Positions 10,636-19,437 of a stretch of DNA of 56,708 nucleotides are shown here, one piece after another (the first letter of the stretch is position 1; each line of letters opens with the position of its first letter). Source of the DNA: Streptomyces sp. ISL-11 (GTDB taxonomy: Bacteria; Actinomycetota; Actinomycetes; Streptomycetales; Streptomycetaceae); contig NZ_JAGGOL010000042.1 in the NCBI RefSeq assembly GCF_018614525.1, forward strand, positions 1-56,708, read 5' to 3'. The translations under genes were made by a program, and so were the position numbers. The notes below the pieces were generated by a model, which was not told the DNA's origin, made no database searches, and saw only the letters and a list, made by a program, of their open reading frames with translations.

Positions 10636-11810
10636 GGCGCGGCGGTGCCGACCGCGGGCAGGATGCGGCCGGTGACCTCGCCCAGGCCGATGCGGGAGCC
10701 ACCGGGGCCGGGGGCCCAGGCGGTGAGCGTCACCTCGTCGCCGTCCGCGAGGTAGGGGCCCTTGCCGGCGGTGAGTTCCAGCAGGCAGCCGAGCTGGTCG
10801 GGCTCGGGACCGCTGACCGTACCGGAGGCGAAGAGGTCGCCGGTGCGCAGCGTGGCGCCGTTGACGGTCATGTGGGCGAGCTGCTGCGCGGCCGTCCAGT
10901 ACATGGCGGCGAACGGAGGCCGGGAGATGGTCTCGCCGTTGACGGACACCTCGATGCGCAGGTCGATCGCGCCGGGCTCGGCCCCGGAGTCGTCCAGATA
11001 CGGCAGCAGGGGGTGGGTGCGCTCCGGCGGGGTGGTGCGGGCCTCGTCGAAGGCGTCGAGCGGAGTGATCCACGCGGAGACGGACGTCGCGAAGGACTTG
11101 CCGAGGAAGGGGCCGAGCGGCACGTACTCCCACGCCTGGATGTCGCGCGCCGACCAGTCGTTGACGAGGCAGACGCCGAAGACGTGCTCACGGAAGTCGC
11201 CCAGGGAGACGGGTGAGGCGGAAGGGGTGCCCACGACGAAGCCGACCTCGGCCTCGATGTCCAGCCGCTGCGAGGGCCCGAAGGTGGGGGCGTCGTCGGC
11301 GGGGGCCTTGCGCTGGCCGTTGGGGCGCACGACGTCGGTGCCGGAGACCACGACCGTGCCGGCGCGGCCGTGGTAACCGATGGGCAGGTGTTTCCAGTTC
11401 GGGGTGAGCGGCTCGCCGTTCGGGCGGAAGATCCGTCCGACGTTGGTGGCGTGGTGCTCGCTGGCGTAGAAGTCGACGTAGTCGGCGACCTCGAACGGCA
11501 GGTGCAGCGTCACGTCCTCCAGCGCGTGGAACCGCCCGTCCGCCAGCCAGGTGCGGACCTCCGCGCGTACCGCCCGCCACGTGGCGCGGCCCGCGGCCAG
11601 CAGGGGGTCGAGCGACGGCGCGGCCAGCAGCTCGGCGTGCGCGGAGCCGTGCGCGGCGGCCGCGGCGGCCGCGTCGAGTACGTACGCGCCGTAGCGGACG
11701 CCGATCCGGCGGTGCGCCGGGGCGTCGGGGGTGGTGAAGACGCCGTACGGGAGGGTCTCCGCGCCGAAGGGATCGCCTTCGGGCAGCTCGCGGGGGCTCT
11801 GCTGGGGCAT
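10632..11810 (-). CDS. fahA: Fumarylacetoacetase
   Basis: Hydrolyses fumarylacetoacetate to fumarate and acetoacetate, the last step of tyrosine catabolism. Length 392 aa, slightly short of the usual 400-430. The metal and catalytic residues are visible: D113 and H120 in DFYASEHHATNVGRIFR, E186/E188 in LDIEAEVGF, and D218 in VNDWSARDIQAWEYVPLGPF. Start at ATG 11810 (MPQQSPREL), where similarity begins; an AGGAGAG site sits about 16 bases upstream, a long spacing, so the start is not fully certain. No other tyrosine-pathway gene is nearby. Confidence 0.93.
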   Translation of the reverse strand: MPQQSPRELPEGDPFGAETLPYGVFTTPDAPAHRRIGVRYGAYVLDAAAAAAAHGSAHAELLAAPSLDPLLAAGRATWRAVRAEVRTWLADGRFHALEDVTLHLPFEVADYVDFYASEHHATNVGRIFRPNGEPLTPNWKHLPIGYHGRAGTVVVSGTDVVRPNGQRKAPADDAPTFGPSQRLDIEAEVGFVVGTPSASPVSLGDFREHVFGVCLVNDWSARDIQAWEYVPLGPFLGKSFATSVSAWITPLDAFDEARTTPPERTHPLLPYLDDSGAEPGAIDLRIEVSVNGETISRPPFAAMYWTAAQQLAHMTVNGATLRTGDLFASGTVSGPEPDQLGCLLELTAGKGPYLADGDEVTLTAWAPGPGGSRIGLGEVTGRILPAVGTAAP

Positions 11811-12134
11811 GGGGAACGCGCCTCGCTCTCTCCTGGAAGCCTGCTGACCCCCGGAGGGGTCCGGCGCCCACATTACGTGCTGGTGGCCGCCGGGCAAGGG
11901 GTGGCAGGGGAGCGGCTTCGGCGGGGGCTCCGCCCGCGCGCGCCGGTCCGCAGTGGCCCGCCCGCGCACCCTTTCCGAACGGGTGCGCGCAGCCTCTCCG
12001 AACCGCTGTCCGACCGCTCACTAAAGAGCTAGCAATGCCCGGTAACTCCTTGCTGGCGGCGGCGATTTCGAAGTAGCGTCCTTAGTCGGGTCACGCACAG
12101 TGGGGGGGCCGCTGCGGCTGAGTGGCCGAGGGGG
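11811..12134. promoter_or_regulatory. Divergent intergenic region (fumarylacetoacetase / ATP-grasp gene)
   Basis: 324 bases without a supportable gene between two divergent transcripts. It must hold both promoters. The rightward one is best represented by TTGCTG (12050-12055), 18 bases, TAGCGT (12074-12079), close to the vegetative sigma consensus. No clear palindromic operator was seen. Confidence 0.5.
12050..12079 (+). promoter_or_regulatory. Candidate vegetative promoter for ATP-grasp gene
   Basis: TTGCTG and TAGCGT are separated by 18 bases, matching the Streptomyces HrdB-type pattern TTGAC-N16-18-TAgPuPuT. It lies about 50 bases upstream of the ATP-grasp start. Judged by eye only. Confidence 0.4.
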
Positions 12135-13394
12135 ATGCTGGTGGCGAGCAGGAGCACGCCCATTGCGGCGGACCGTTCCGTTCCAGGGCTCATGGTGAAG
12201 ATCGGCGACTACCCCCTCCACCACGGTGGCGTCGGTGCCATCCGCAGCCTCGGCAGACTCGGCGTCCCGATGTACGCCATCACCGAGGACCACTGGACCC
12301 CCGCCGCCGTCTCCCGCTATCTGCGGGGCCGGTTCGTCTGGCGCACCACGGGCACCGAGCGGGCCGAGGAGCTGGTCGAGGGCCTGCTGCGGATCGGCGA
12401 GCGGATCGGCCGCCCCGCCGTTCTGGTGCCCACCGACGAAGAGGCGGCGGTGCTGATCGCCGAGCACGCGCAGGCGCTGACCGGCAGCTTCCTCTTTCCG
12501 CCCGTGGAGCGCGAGCTGCCCAGGAGGCTGGCGAGCAAGCAGGGGCTGCACGAGCTGTGTGTGGAGCACGGGGTGCCCTCCCCGCACGCCCTCTTCCCCG
12601 GTTCGTACGCCGAGATCGAGGAGTACGCGGCGCGGGCCCGCTTCCCCGTGGTCGCCAAGAACCGGGAGGCGTTCGAACGGCGCCGCAAGCCCGCCGTGCA
12701 CGGCACGACCCGCATAGGAGGTCCCCGCGAACTGCTCGCCCTGGCGCGCGGCTGGGGGCCGGAGCCCGGTGTGATCCTCCAGGAGTACCTGCCGCGCGAG
12801 CACGCCGAGGACTGGATCGTGCACGCCTACTTCGACGCCCAGAGCACGCCGCTGGCGCTGTTCACCGGGGTCAAGGTCCGCTCCTGGCCGCCCCACGCGG
12901 GCATGACGGCCCATGCCTACATCGTCGACAACCCCGAACTGGCGGACATGTCGGCCCAATTCATCAAACAGATCGGTTTCAGCGGCATCGTCGACCTCGA
13001 CTGGCGCTTCGACCGGCGGGACGGCCGCTACAAACTGCTGGACTTCAACCCCCGGATGGGCGCGCAGTTCCGCCTCTTCGAGAGCGGTGCGGGCGTCGAT
13101 GTCGTCCGGGCCCAGCACCTGGACCTCACCGGGCGCGAGGTGCCCGAGGGCGAGCAGCTGAGCGGACGCCGCTTCGTCGTGGAGAACATCGACCTGCCCG
13201 CCCTCGCCGCCTACCGCCGCAGCGGCTATACGACCCCCCACGCGCCCGCGCGCGCAAGTGGCACGGAGCTGGCCTGGTTCGCACGGGACGACCTCAAACC
13301 CTTCTTCACCATGCTCGCCCGGTTCGTGCGGCCGGGCGTGCGGCACCTCTGGCAGCTGTGGCGCTCCCGGCGCGCCGCTGCCGTCGTCGAGTAA
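12135..13394 (+). CDS. ATP-grasp domain protein (predicted carboxylate-amine ligase)
   Basis: A 419-aa cytosolic ATP-grasp enzyme of the carboligase type that joins an acyl-phosphate to an amine. Visible features are an N-terminal Rossmann-like half (IGDYPLHHGGVGAIRSLGRLG), FPVVAKNREAFERRR as the ATP-binding Lys region, VILQEYLP as the adenine-contact strand, and the Mg-binding strand YKLLDFNPRMGAQFRLF near residues 298-314. Substrate unknown. GAGGGGG at 12128-12134 suits the GTG at 12141 better than the ATG at 12135, so the true start may be two codons later. It lies 32 bases before a flavoprotein gene, so the pair probably forms an operon. Confidence 0.85.
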   Translation: MLVASRSTPIAADRSVPGLMVKIGDYPLHHGGVGAIRSLGRLGVPMYAITEDHWTPAAVSRYLRGRFVWRTTGTERAEELVEGLLRIGERIGRPAVLVPTDEEAAVLIAEHAQALTGSFLFPPVERELPRRLASKQGLHELCVEHGVPSPHALFPGSYAEIEEYAARARFPVVAKNREAFERRRKPAVHGTTRIGGPRELLALARGWGPEPGVILQEYLPREHAEDWIVHAYFDAQSTPLALFTGVKVRSWPPHAGMTAHAYIVDNPELADMSAQFIKQIGFSGIVDLDWRFDRRDGRYKLLDFNPRMGAQFRLFESGAGVDVVRAQHLDLTGREVPEGEQLSGRRFVVENIDLPALAAYRRSGYTTPHAPARASGTELAWFARDDLKPFFTMLARFVRPGVRHLWQLWRSRRAAAVVE

Positions 13395-13426
13395 CGAGTA
13401 CCGAGTAACGCCCTGGGAGGGGACTC

Positions 13427-14626
13427 GTGACACTTCCCGTCGTGATCATCGGGGCCGGTCCGTACGGCCTGTCGACCGCAGCTCACCTGCGGGCGCGTGG
13501 TGTGAGCACCCGCGTCTTCGGTTCGCCGATGGTGAGCTGGCGTGAGCACATGCCCGCAGGAATGCTCCTGAAATCCACACCCGTCGCCTCCAACATCGAC
13601 GCCCCCCAGCCGGGCCACACCCTCCTCGACTTCTGCCGGCAGACCGGGGAGCGGCGCTACGAATCGGACTGGGACACCATCCCGGTCGAGACCTTCGCCC
13701 GGTACGGGCAGTGGTTCCAGGAGCGCCTGGTGCCCGAGCTCGAACAGGTGCGGGTGGTCTCGGTGGACCGCCGCGCCAAGGGCTTCGACCTGAAGCTGGA
13801 CTCCGGCGAACAGTTCACCGCCCGCGCGGTGATCGTGGCCACCGGGCTCAGCGGACTCGCCCGGCTGCCCGCGGAACTGGCCGCCGCCGTTCCCGACGGG
13901 CCCTCGGTGAGCGGCCCCGTCTCGCACAGCTCGCAGCACCGCGACCTGTCGCGGTTCGCGGGCAAGGACGTCGTCATCATCGGCGCGGGACAGTCGGCGC
14001 TGGAGAGCGCCGTGCTGCTGGCGGACGCCGGGGCCGCGTCGGTACGGGTGGTCGCGCGGCGGCGCGGTGCGGTCCGCTTCGGGGCGGCGCCGGACGGGCA
14101 GTCGCCGTTCAAGCCCGACACCCCCTTCGGGCGGGCCTGGTCGCTGTACGCCTTCTCCTATTACGCGGACGCCTTCCGCCATCTTCCGGCGCCCACGCGC
14201 GCGTTCCTCGTCCAGCGGGTGCTGGGGCCGCTGGGCGCGTGGTGGCTGCGCGAGCGGTTCATCGGCCGGGTCCAGGTCTCCGAGGGCAAGCGGATCGCGG
14301 GGGCGCGGGTGGACGAGGGCCGTCCGGTGCTCACCCTCGCCGACGCGAGCGGCACCACGGAGGGCGAGCTCGCCGCCGACCACGTCCTCGCGGCGACCGG
14401 TTACCGCGTGGACCTGGCGGCCATGGACTTCCTCGGCCACGGCCTGCGCACCCGCCTGGCGGCCGCGGCGGGCGGCCCCCGGCTGGGCCCCGGATACCGC
14501 TCGTCGGTGCACGGCCTCTTCTTCACGGGCCTGCCGTCGGTGGCCAGCTACGGGCCGGTGATGCGGTTCGTCTGCGGCACGGAGTACGCCTCGCCGCGGC
14601 TGGCACGGGCGGTGGAGGCGCTGTAG
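13427..14626 (+). CDS. FAD/NAD(P)-binding oxidoreductase (CzcO-like flavoprotein)
   Basis: A 399-aa two-dinucleotide-domain flavoprotein. FAD is bound by VVIIGAGPYGLSTAAHL (residues 5-21) and NAD(P)H by DVVIIGAGQSALESAVLLA near residue 182; the C-terminal HVLAATGYRVDL is the typical ATG motif before the last FAD contact. Such proteins act as monooxygenases or reductases, but the substrate is unknown. GTG start with a GGGAGGGG site 5-6 bases upstream. Co-oriented and close-spaced with the ATP-grasp gene, suggesting the two act on one small molecule (inference). Confidence 0.88.
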   Translation: MTLPVVIIGAGPYGLSTAAHLRARGVSTRVFGSPMVSWREHMPAGMLLKSTPVASNIDAPQPGHTLLDFCRQTGERRYESDWDTIPVETFARYGQWFQERLVPELEQVRVVSVDRRAKGFDLKLDSGEQFTARAVIVATGLSGLARLPAELAAAVPDGPSVSGPVSHSSQHRDLSRFAGKDVVIIGAGQSALESAVLLADAGAASVRVVARRRGAVRFGAAPDGQSPFKPDTPFGRAWSLYAFSYYADAFRHLPAPTRAFLVQRVLGPLGAWWLRERFIGRVQVSEGKRIAGARVDEGRPVLTLADASGTTEGELAADHVLAATGYRVDLAAMDFLGHGLRTRLAAAAGGPRLGPGYRSSVHGLFFTGLPSVASYGPVMRFVCGTEYASPRLARAVEAL

Positions 14627-15890
14627 GCCGGGGGACCGCGGGGCCGCTGGGCCGCGGGGCCGCTGTCGCGGGGCGGGGGGCCGCGTGTGCGGACCCTCTG
14701 CCCTGGCCCCTGCGGGGGGCGGACGCCTCTGTGGGGCGGTCCGGCGATGGCGAGGCGGGCGCGAGTGCACGGTGGTCGATCGGTTGCCGGGACACTGTCC
14801 CGCCGCGACGGCGTGTGCGAACCGCGTGGTGGTCCGGCGGGGCGAGCCGGCGGGGCCGGTGGTGGTCAACCGGCCGTCGGGGCGCCGTCTCCGCCACGAC
14901 GGCGCGTGCCACCGCGTGGGGGCCCGGCGATGCCGAGGCGGGTGGGAGTCCACGGTGGTCGACCGATTTGCCGGGACACTGTCCCGCCGCAACGGCGCGT
15001 GTCCGCCGCGTGGTGGTCCGGCGGTGCCGAGTCGGCGGGAGCTGGTGGTGGTCAACCGGCCGTCGGGGCGCCGTCTCCGCCACGACGGCGCGTACCACCC
15101 TTGGGGGCCCGGTGATGCCGAGGCGGGTGGGAGCCCACGGTGATCGACCGATTTGCCGGGACACTGTCCCGCCGCAACGGCGCGTGTCCGCCGCGTGGTG
15201 GTCCGGCGGCCGAGGCCCACGATGGTCGACCGATTGCCGGGCCACTGTTCCGCCGCCACGGCGCTTGTGCACCGCGTGGTGGTTCGGCGGTGCCGAGCCG
15301 GGGGCCGGTGGTGGTCAACCGGCCGTTGGGCCCTGGTTCCCGCTGCGACGGTGCGTGCGCACCGCGTGGTGGTCCGGCGGTGCCGAGCCCGCGGAGGCCG
15401 GTGATGGCCAACCGGCCGTCGGCCATCGTTCCCGCCGCGACGCCGCGTGCGCACCGCGTGGTGGTCCGGCGGCCGAGGCCCACGGTGGTCGACCGCGTGC
15501 CGGGACACCGTCCCGCCGCAACGGCGCCTGCCCGCCGCACGGCGGTCCGGCGGTGCCGAGCCCGCGGAGGCCGGTGATGGCCAACCGGCCGTCAGGGCGC
15601 CCGGCGGCCAACCCGCCGTCGTCGCACCGCCCCCACCGCGACCGCGCGTGCGCACCGCGCACACCACACACCGCCGCCCGACGCAGTCGACCCCGCACCG
15701 ACGAACGTGTCGGAACCGCTCCCCGGGGCACCCGGGGCCAGCCGGGGCAAGCCCCGGGCGGCCACGGCGAAGAGCCATCGAAAGGGCAGGCGCCCACGGT
15801 GATCGACAGCCGACCGGATACGCTGACTTTCGGTGGAGACAGCGACACATCGGCAAACCCCGTGTTCGCAGGCAGACAGGAGTACCCCTC
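14627..15890. other. 1.26 kb intergenic region filled by a repeat array
   Basis: No gene can be supported here although every frame is open for long stretches, which GC-rich repeats produce by chance. Unit lengths of 82-95 bases and a higher-order period of 184-185 bases are not multiples of three, so any reading frame would shift from copy to copy. The array proper is at 14766-15660; the last 200 bases hold the promoter region of the polyprenyl synthase gene. Confidence 0.7.
14766..15660. repeat. Degenerate tandem-repeat array, about ten units of two alternating types
   Basis: Type A units begin near GGTCGACCG and contain the inverted repeat CGGGACACTGTCCCG (exact at 14788-14802, 14972-14986, 15157-15171; degenerate near 15234 and 15500). 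Type B units begin GGTCAACCGGCCGTCGGG (near 14866, 15050, 15314). Both types end in versions of CCGCGTGGTGGTCCGGCGG and TGCCGAG. Approximate units are 14766, 14856, 14951, 15042, 15136, 15217, 15305, 15398, 15480 and 15571. Segments 14952-15023 and 15137-15208 differ at one base, and parts of the two type B units at 14866 and 15050 are identical for more than 40 bases, so some duplications are recent. Confidence 0.85.
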
Positions 15891-16901
15891 GTGACCGTCG
15901 TCGGGCCTTTCGGGCTGAGCGTGCGGGACCAGGCTCTTGAAGCCGATGTCCAGGCCGGTTTGGCCGCTGTCGAGGAGGGCCTCCTGGAGGCCACCAAGAG
16001 CGATGTGCCCTTCATCACCGAGGCCGCCCAGCACCTGGTACGGGCCGGCGGCAAGCGGTTCCGCCCGCTGCTGGTGATGCTCGCCGCGCAGTTCGGCGAC
16101 CCGTACGCACCGGGCGTGGTGCCCTCGGCCGTCGTGGTCGAGCTGACCCACCTGGCCACGCTCTACCACGACGACGTCATGGACGAGGCCGAGGTCCGGC
16201 GCGGCGTGGACAGCGCCAACGCCCGCTGGGGCAACTCCGTCGCGGTCCTCACCGGCGACTTCCTCTTCTCCCGCGCCTCGCACATCCTCGCCGACCTCGG
16301 GCCGGAGGCCGTCCGCATCCAGGCGGAGGCGTTCGAGCGCCTGGTGACCGGCCAGATCCTGGAGACGGCCGGCCCGCGCGACGGCCGCGACCCCATCGAG
16401 CACTACCTCGACGTGATCGCCGGCAAGACCGGCTCGCTGATCGCCGTCTCCGGGCGGTACGGCGCGATGATGTCCGGCGCCGACGAGCGCACGATCGACA
16501 TCCTCACCCACTACGGCGAGCGGCTCGGCACCGCCTTCCAGCTCGCCGACGACGTCCTGGACATCGCCAGCGACTCCCACGAGTCCGGCAAGACGCCCGG
16601 CACCGACCTGCGCGAGGGCATCCCCACCCTGCCCGTCCTGCACCTGCGCGCCCAGGCCGCGGCCACCGGCTCCGCCGACGACCTCCAGCTGTGCGAGCTG
16701 CTCGACGGCGACCTCACCGACGACACCCTGCACGCCGAGGTGCTGCGCCGGCTGCGCGCCCACCCCGCCCTGGAGCAGGCGCGGCGCGACACCGTCCGCT
16801 ACGCCCAGGAGGCGCGGGCGATCCTGGCCCCGCTGCCCGACTGCTTCGCGAAGGCCGCGCTGGAGAACCTCTGCGACGCGGTGGTGCACCGGGCCGGCTG
16901 A
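15891..16901 (+). CDS. Long-chain polyprenyl diphosphate synthase
   Basis: A trans-isoprenyl diphosphate synthase of 336 aa that extends an allylic diphosphate with isopentenyl diphosphate. The aspartate-rich motifs are DDVMD (residues 94-98) and DDVLD (220-224), with GKRFRP at 54-59. The residues just before the first motif (LATLYH) include small side chains, consistent with a long product. In Streptomyces such an enzyme near nuo is thought to make the menaquinone side chain; product length cannot be read from sequence. GTG start with AGGAG at 15878-15882, eight bases upstream. Confidence 0.92.
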   Translation: MTVVGPFGLSVRDQALEADVQAGLAAVEEGLLEATKSDVPFITEAAQHLVRAGGKRFRPLLVMLAAQFGDPYAPGVVPSAVVVELTHLATLYHDDVMDEAEVRRGVDSANARWGNSVAVLTGDFLFSRASHILADLGPEAVRIQAEAFERLVTGQILETAGPRDGRDPIEHYLDVIAGKTGSLIAVSGRYGAMMSGADERTIDILTHYGERLGTAFQLADDVLDIASDSHESGKTPGTDLREGIPTLPVLHLRAQAAATGSADDLQLCELLDGDLTDDTLHAEVLRRLRAHPALEQARRDTVRYAQEARAILAPLPDCFAKAALENLCDAVVHRAG

Positions 16902-17151
16902 GCCGGCCCCCCTCGCGATCACCCATGTGGGTGACGGCCCCTTAGGGGACGTCATACCCCAGAGGTACGCGTACTTGATCCCGTCGGCTGATGACCGGAC
17001 GGGGTGCCTTTTGGTGGAATCGAGAGCGTCATGAACCGGGGAAAACCTCCGGTTCCCCGTTCCACCGCCGAGCGGCCGGGCCACAATGAGGCCCGGGGGG
17101 TGGGCGAGTGCAGGGCACGTGATGACCGCCGCGACGACGGAGGTAGACCAC

Positions 17152-18411
17152 ATGGCACCGAATGAACCGACCCAGGGCACCGCGGAGAGCGGCCGGCCCG
17201 CACCGGACGCACCGGACACCCGAAGCCGCCGCAAAGCCGTCCGCTATGCCGTGCCCGTCGCGGTCGCCGGGATCGCGGCGGCCACGATCGGCATCACCTC
17301 GGCGCTCGCGAGCAGCGGTGACCCCGATCTGCCGAAGATCAGCGCGGAAGAGCTCATCGCCAAGGCCGCCAAGTCGGACGTGCAGCAGATGTCCGGCTCG
17401 GTGAAGATATCCACCGACCTGGGGCTGCCCTCGCTGCCGTCGGGCATCTCGCTCGGTGGCGCGGCCGAGGGCGGCAAGGGCGGCAAGCAGGGCGGCTCGG
17501 ACGTCTCCCCGCAGCAGAAGCTCACCGAGCTCGCCTCGGGTACGCACACGCTGCGGTTCGCCGTCGACGGCCCCGACAAGCAGCGGCTGTCGGTCGTCGA
17601 GCGCGCCGCGGAGTACAGCCTGATCCGCAACGGCGACCAGGCGTGGGCGTACGACAGCGGCAGCAACACCGTCCACCACTCCACCGTCCCGCGGGAGAAG
17701 GCCGGTCCCGGGCACCGGGCGGCCCCCGAGGAGCTGCGCGGCGCCTCGCCGCAGGAGCTGGCGAAGAAGGCCCTCGCCGCCGTGGACGACTCGACCTCCG
17801 TCACGGTCGACGGCACGGCCAAGGTGGCCGGCCGCGACGCCTACCAGCTGGCCATCAAGCCGAAGGCGGCCGAGTCGACGATCGGCGCGGTCCGCATCGC
17901 GGTCGACGCCAAGACCGGTACGCCGCTGAAGTTCACCCTCGCTCCCCGGACCGGCGGCAAGGCCATCGTGGACGCGGCCTTCACCAAGGTCGACTTCTCC
18001 AGGCCGAGCGCGGGCACCTTCGACTTCACGCCGCCGAAGGGCGCCAAGGTCACCGAGGACGACAAGGGCTTCTTCAAGGACGGCGCGGAGCACAAGGGCG
18101 CGCGCCCGGGTACGCCCGGCGAGCTGCCCGGCATGTCCGGCCTCTCGGGGATGAACGTGATCGGCAAGAGCTGGACCTCGATCGCCGAGTTCAAGGCGCC
18201 GCAGGGCGCCGAGGCCGCCGGCAAGGGCGGCAGCGCGGGCAAGAGCGCCCCCGCGGGCGGCCTGATGGAGAAGTTCGGCAGCAAGGTGACGGGCCCCTTC
18301 GGCTCGGGCCACCTCTTCTCCACCCGCCTGGTCAACGCCCTGATCACGGACGACGGCAGGGTATACGTCGGCGCGGTCACCAAGGACGCGCTGATCAAGG
18401 CGGCGAAGTAG
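17152..18411 (+). CDS. LolA-like exported/membrane-anchored protein
   Basis: A 419-aa protein with a basic N-terminus (RSRRKAVRYA) followed by one hydrophobic segment, PVAVAGIAAATIGITSALA, acting as signal or anchor. The outer part resembles the LolA-like fold of actinobacterial lipoprotein-carrier proteins: paired segments around SGTHTLRFAVDGPDKQRLS, NGDQAWAYDSGSNTVHH and GTPLKFTLAPRTGG. Gly/Lys-rich linkers occur near residues 100-115 and 350-375. The ATG is fixed by GGAGGT at 17140-17145. The likely role is binding a lipid or sensing the envelope; the ABC exporter downstream may be linked. Confidence 0.85.
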   Translation: MAPNEPTQGTAESGRPAPDAPDTRSRRKAVRYAVPVAVAGIAAATIGITSALASSGDPDLPKISAEELIAKAAKSDVQQMSGSVKISTDLGLPSLPSGISLGGAAEGGKGGKQGGSDVSPQQKLTELASGTHTLRFAVDGPDKQRLSVVERAAEYSLIRNGDQAWAYDSGSNTVHHSTVPREKAGPGHRAAPEELRGASPQELAKKALAAVDDSTSVTVDGTAKVAGRDAYQLAIKPKAAESTIGAVRIAVDAKTGTPLKFTLAPRTGGKAIVDAAFTKVDFSRPSAGTFDFTPPKGAKVTEDDKGFFKDGAEHKGARPGTPGELPGMSGLSGMNVIGKSWTSIAEFKAPQGAEAAGKGGSAGKSAPAGGLMEKFGSKVTGPFGSGHLFSTRLVNALITDDGRVYVGAVTKDALIKAAK

Positions 18412-18486
18412 CCGGCCCGGCCCGGCGTCGCGCCCCCGCCGCGAGGCGGGGCCCGCGCCGGGCCGGATGAACGGAAGGGGGTACCG

Positions 18487-19437
18487 GTGGAGGAGCCGCC
18501 CGCCGCGATCCGCACGCGTGGGCTCAGCAAGCGCTACCGCGGTGGCCAGCTCGCCGTGGACGGGCTCGACCTCGTGGTGCCGCGGGGCAGCGTCTTCGGC
18601 TTCCTGGGGCCCAACGGCTCGGGGAAGACCACGACGATCCGGATGCTGATGGGGCTGATCGAGCCGTCCTCGGGCACTGCCGAGGTGCTCGGCGAGCCGA
18701 TGCCGCGCGCCGGGCGGCGCGTCCTGCCCAAGGTGGGTGCGCTGATAGAAGGGCCCGCGTTCTACGGCTTCCTCACCGGCCGCGACAACCTCCTCCGCTT
18801 CGACGCCGCCGACCCCACGGCCGACCCCCGCACCAGGGCCGCCCGCGCCGACGCGGCCCTGGACCGGGTGGGCCTGGTCGCCGCCGCGGGCAAGAAGGCC
18901 CGCGCGTACTCCCTGGGCATGAAGCAGCGCCTGGGCCTGGCCGCGGCCCTGCTCCAGCCACGGGAGCTGCTCGTCCTGGACGAGCCGACCAACGGCCTCG
19001 ACCCGCAGGGCATGCGCGAGATCCGCACCCTCGTCCGGGAGCTCGCGGCCGACGGCGCCACCGTCTTCCTCTCCTCGCACCTCCTGGACGAGATCGAGCA
19101 GGTGTGCACGCACGCCGCCGTCATGGCCCAGGGCCGGCTGCTCACCCAGGGCACGGTCGCCTCACTGGCCTCGTCCACCCGCGGCCGGCTGGCCGTGACC
19201 ACCCCCGACACCGCGGACGCCGTCCGCGTCCTGAAGGAGCTCGGCGTGAGCGATCTCGTGGTCGTCGACGAGCACGTCACCGGCGAGCTGCCCGCCACCA
19301 CCGCGCCCGACCTCGCGGACCTCAACGCGGCGCTGGTCGGGGCGGGCGTGCGCGTACGGGCCTTCGGCAGGGAACGGGCCTCGCTGGAGGACGCGTTCGT
19401 GGCGCTCACGGGGGAGGGCTTCGATGTCGCGGGCTGA
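18487..19437 (+). CDS. ABC transporter ATP-binding protein (ABC-2 type)
   Basis: A 316-aa ATPase subunit of an exporter. Walker A is GPNGSGKTTT, the signature YSLGMKQRLGLA, Walker B LLVLDEPTNGLDP, and the H-loop is in LSSHLLDEIEQVC. The C-terminal 80 residues form the regulatory extension of the drug/antibiotic-export (DRI-like) family. GTG start with GGAAGGGGG upstream. The gene overlaps the permease gene by 14 bases, giving one transport unit of unknown cargo. Confidence 0.93.
   Translation: MEEPPAAIRTRGLSKRYRGGQLAVDGLDLVVPRGSVFGFLGPNGSGKTTTIRMLMGLIEPSSGTAEVLGEPMPRAGRRVLPKVGALIEGPAFYGFLTGRDNLLRFDAADPTADPRTRAARADAALDRVGLVAAAGKKARAYSLGMKQRLGLAAALLQPRELLVLDEPTNGLDPQGMREIRTLVRELAADGATVFLSSHLLDEIEQVCTHAAVMAQGRLLTQGTVASLASSTRGRLAVTTPDTADAVRVLKELGVSDLVVVDEHVTGELPATTAPDLADLNAALVGAGVRVRAFGRERASLEDAFVALTGEGFDVAG

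Noticed and set aside
14766..15660. Repeat array considered as a CRISPR
   Set aside because: There are no unique spacers between identical short repeats, units are degenerate and contiguous, and no cas gene is present.
13226..16159. A 977-codon open frame on the minus strand through the flavoprotein gene and the repeat array
   Set aside because: It overlaps two well-supported plus-strand genes; its sequence is low-complexity Arg/Pro/Thr repeats produced by the GC-rich array, which is not in phase with codons.
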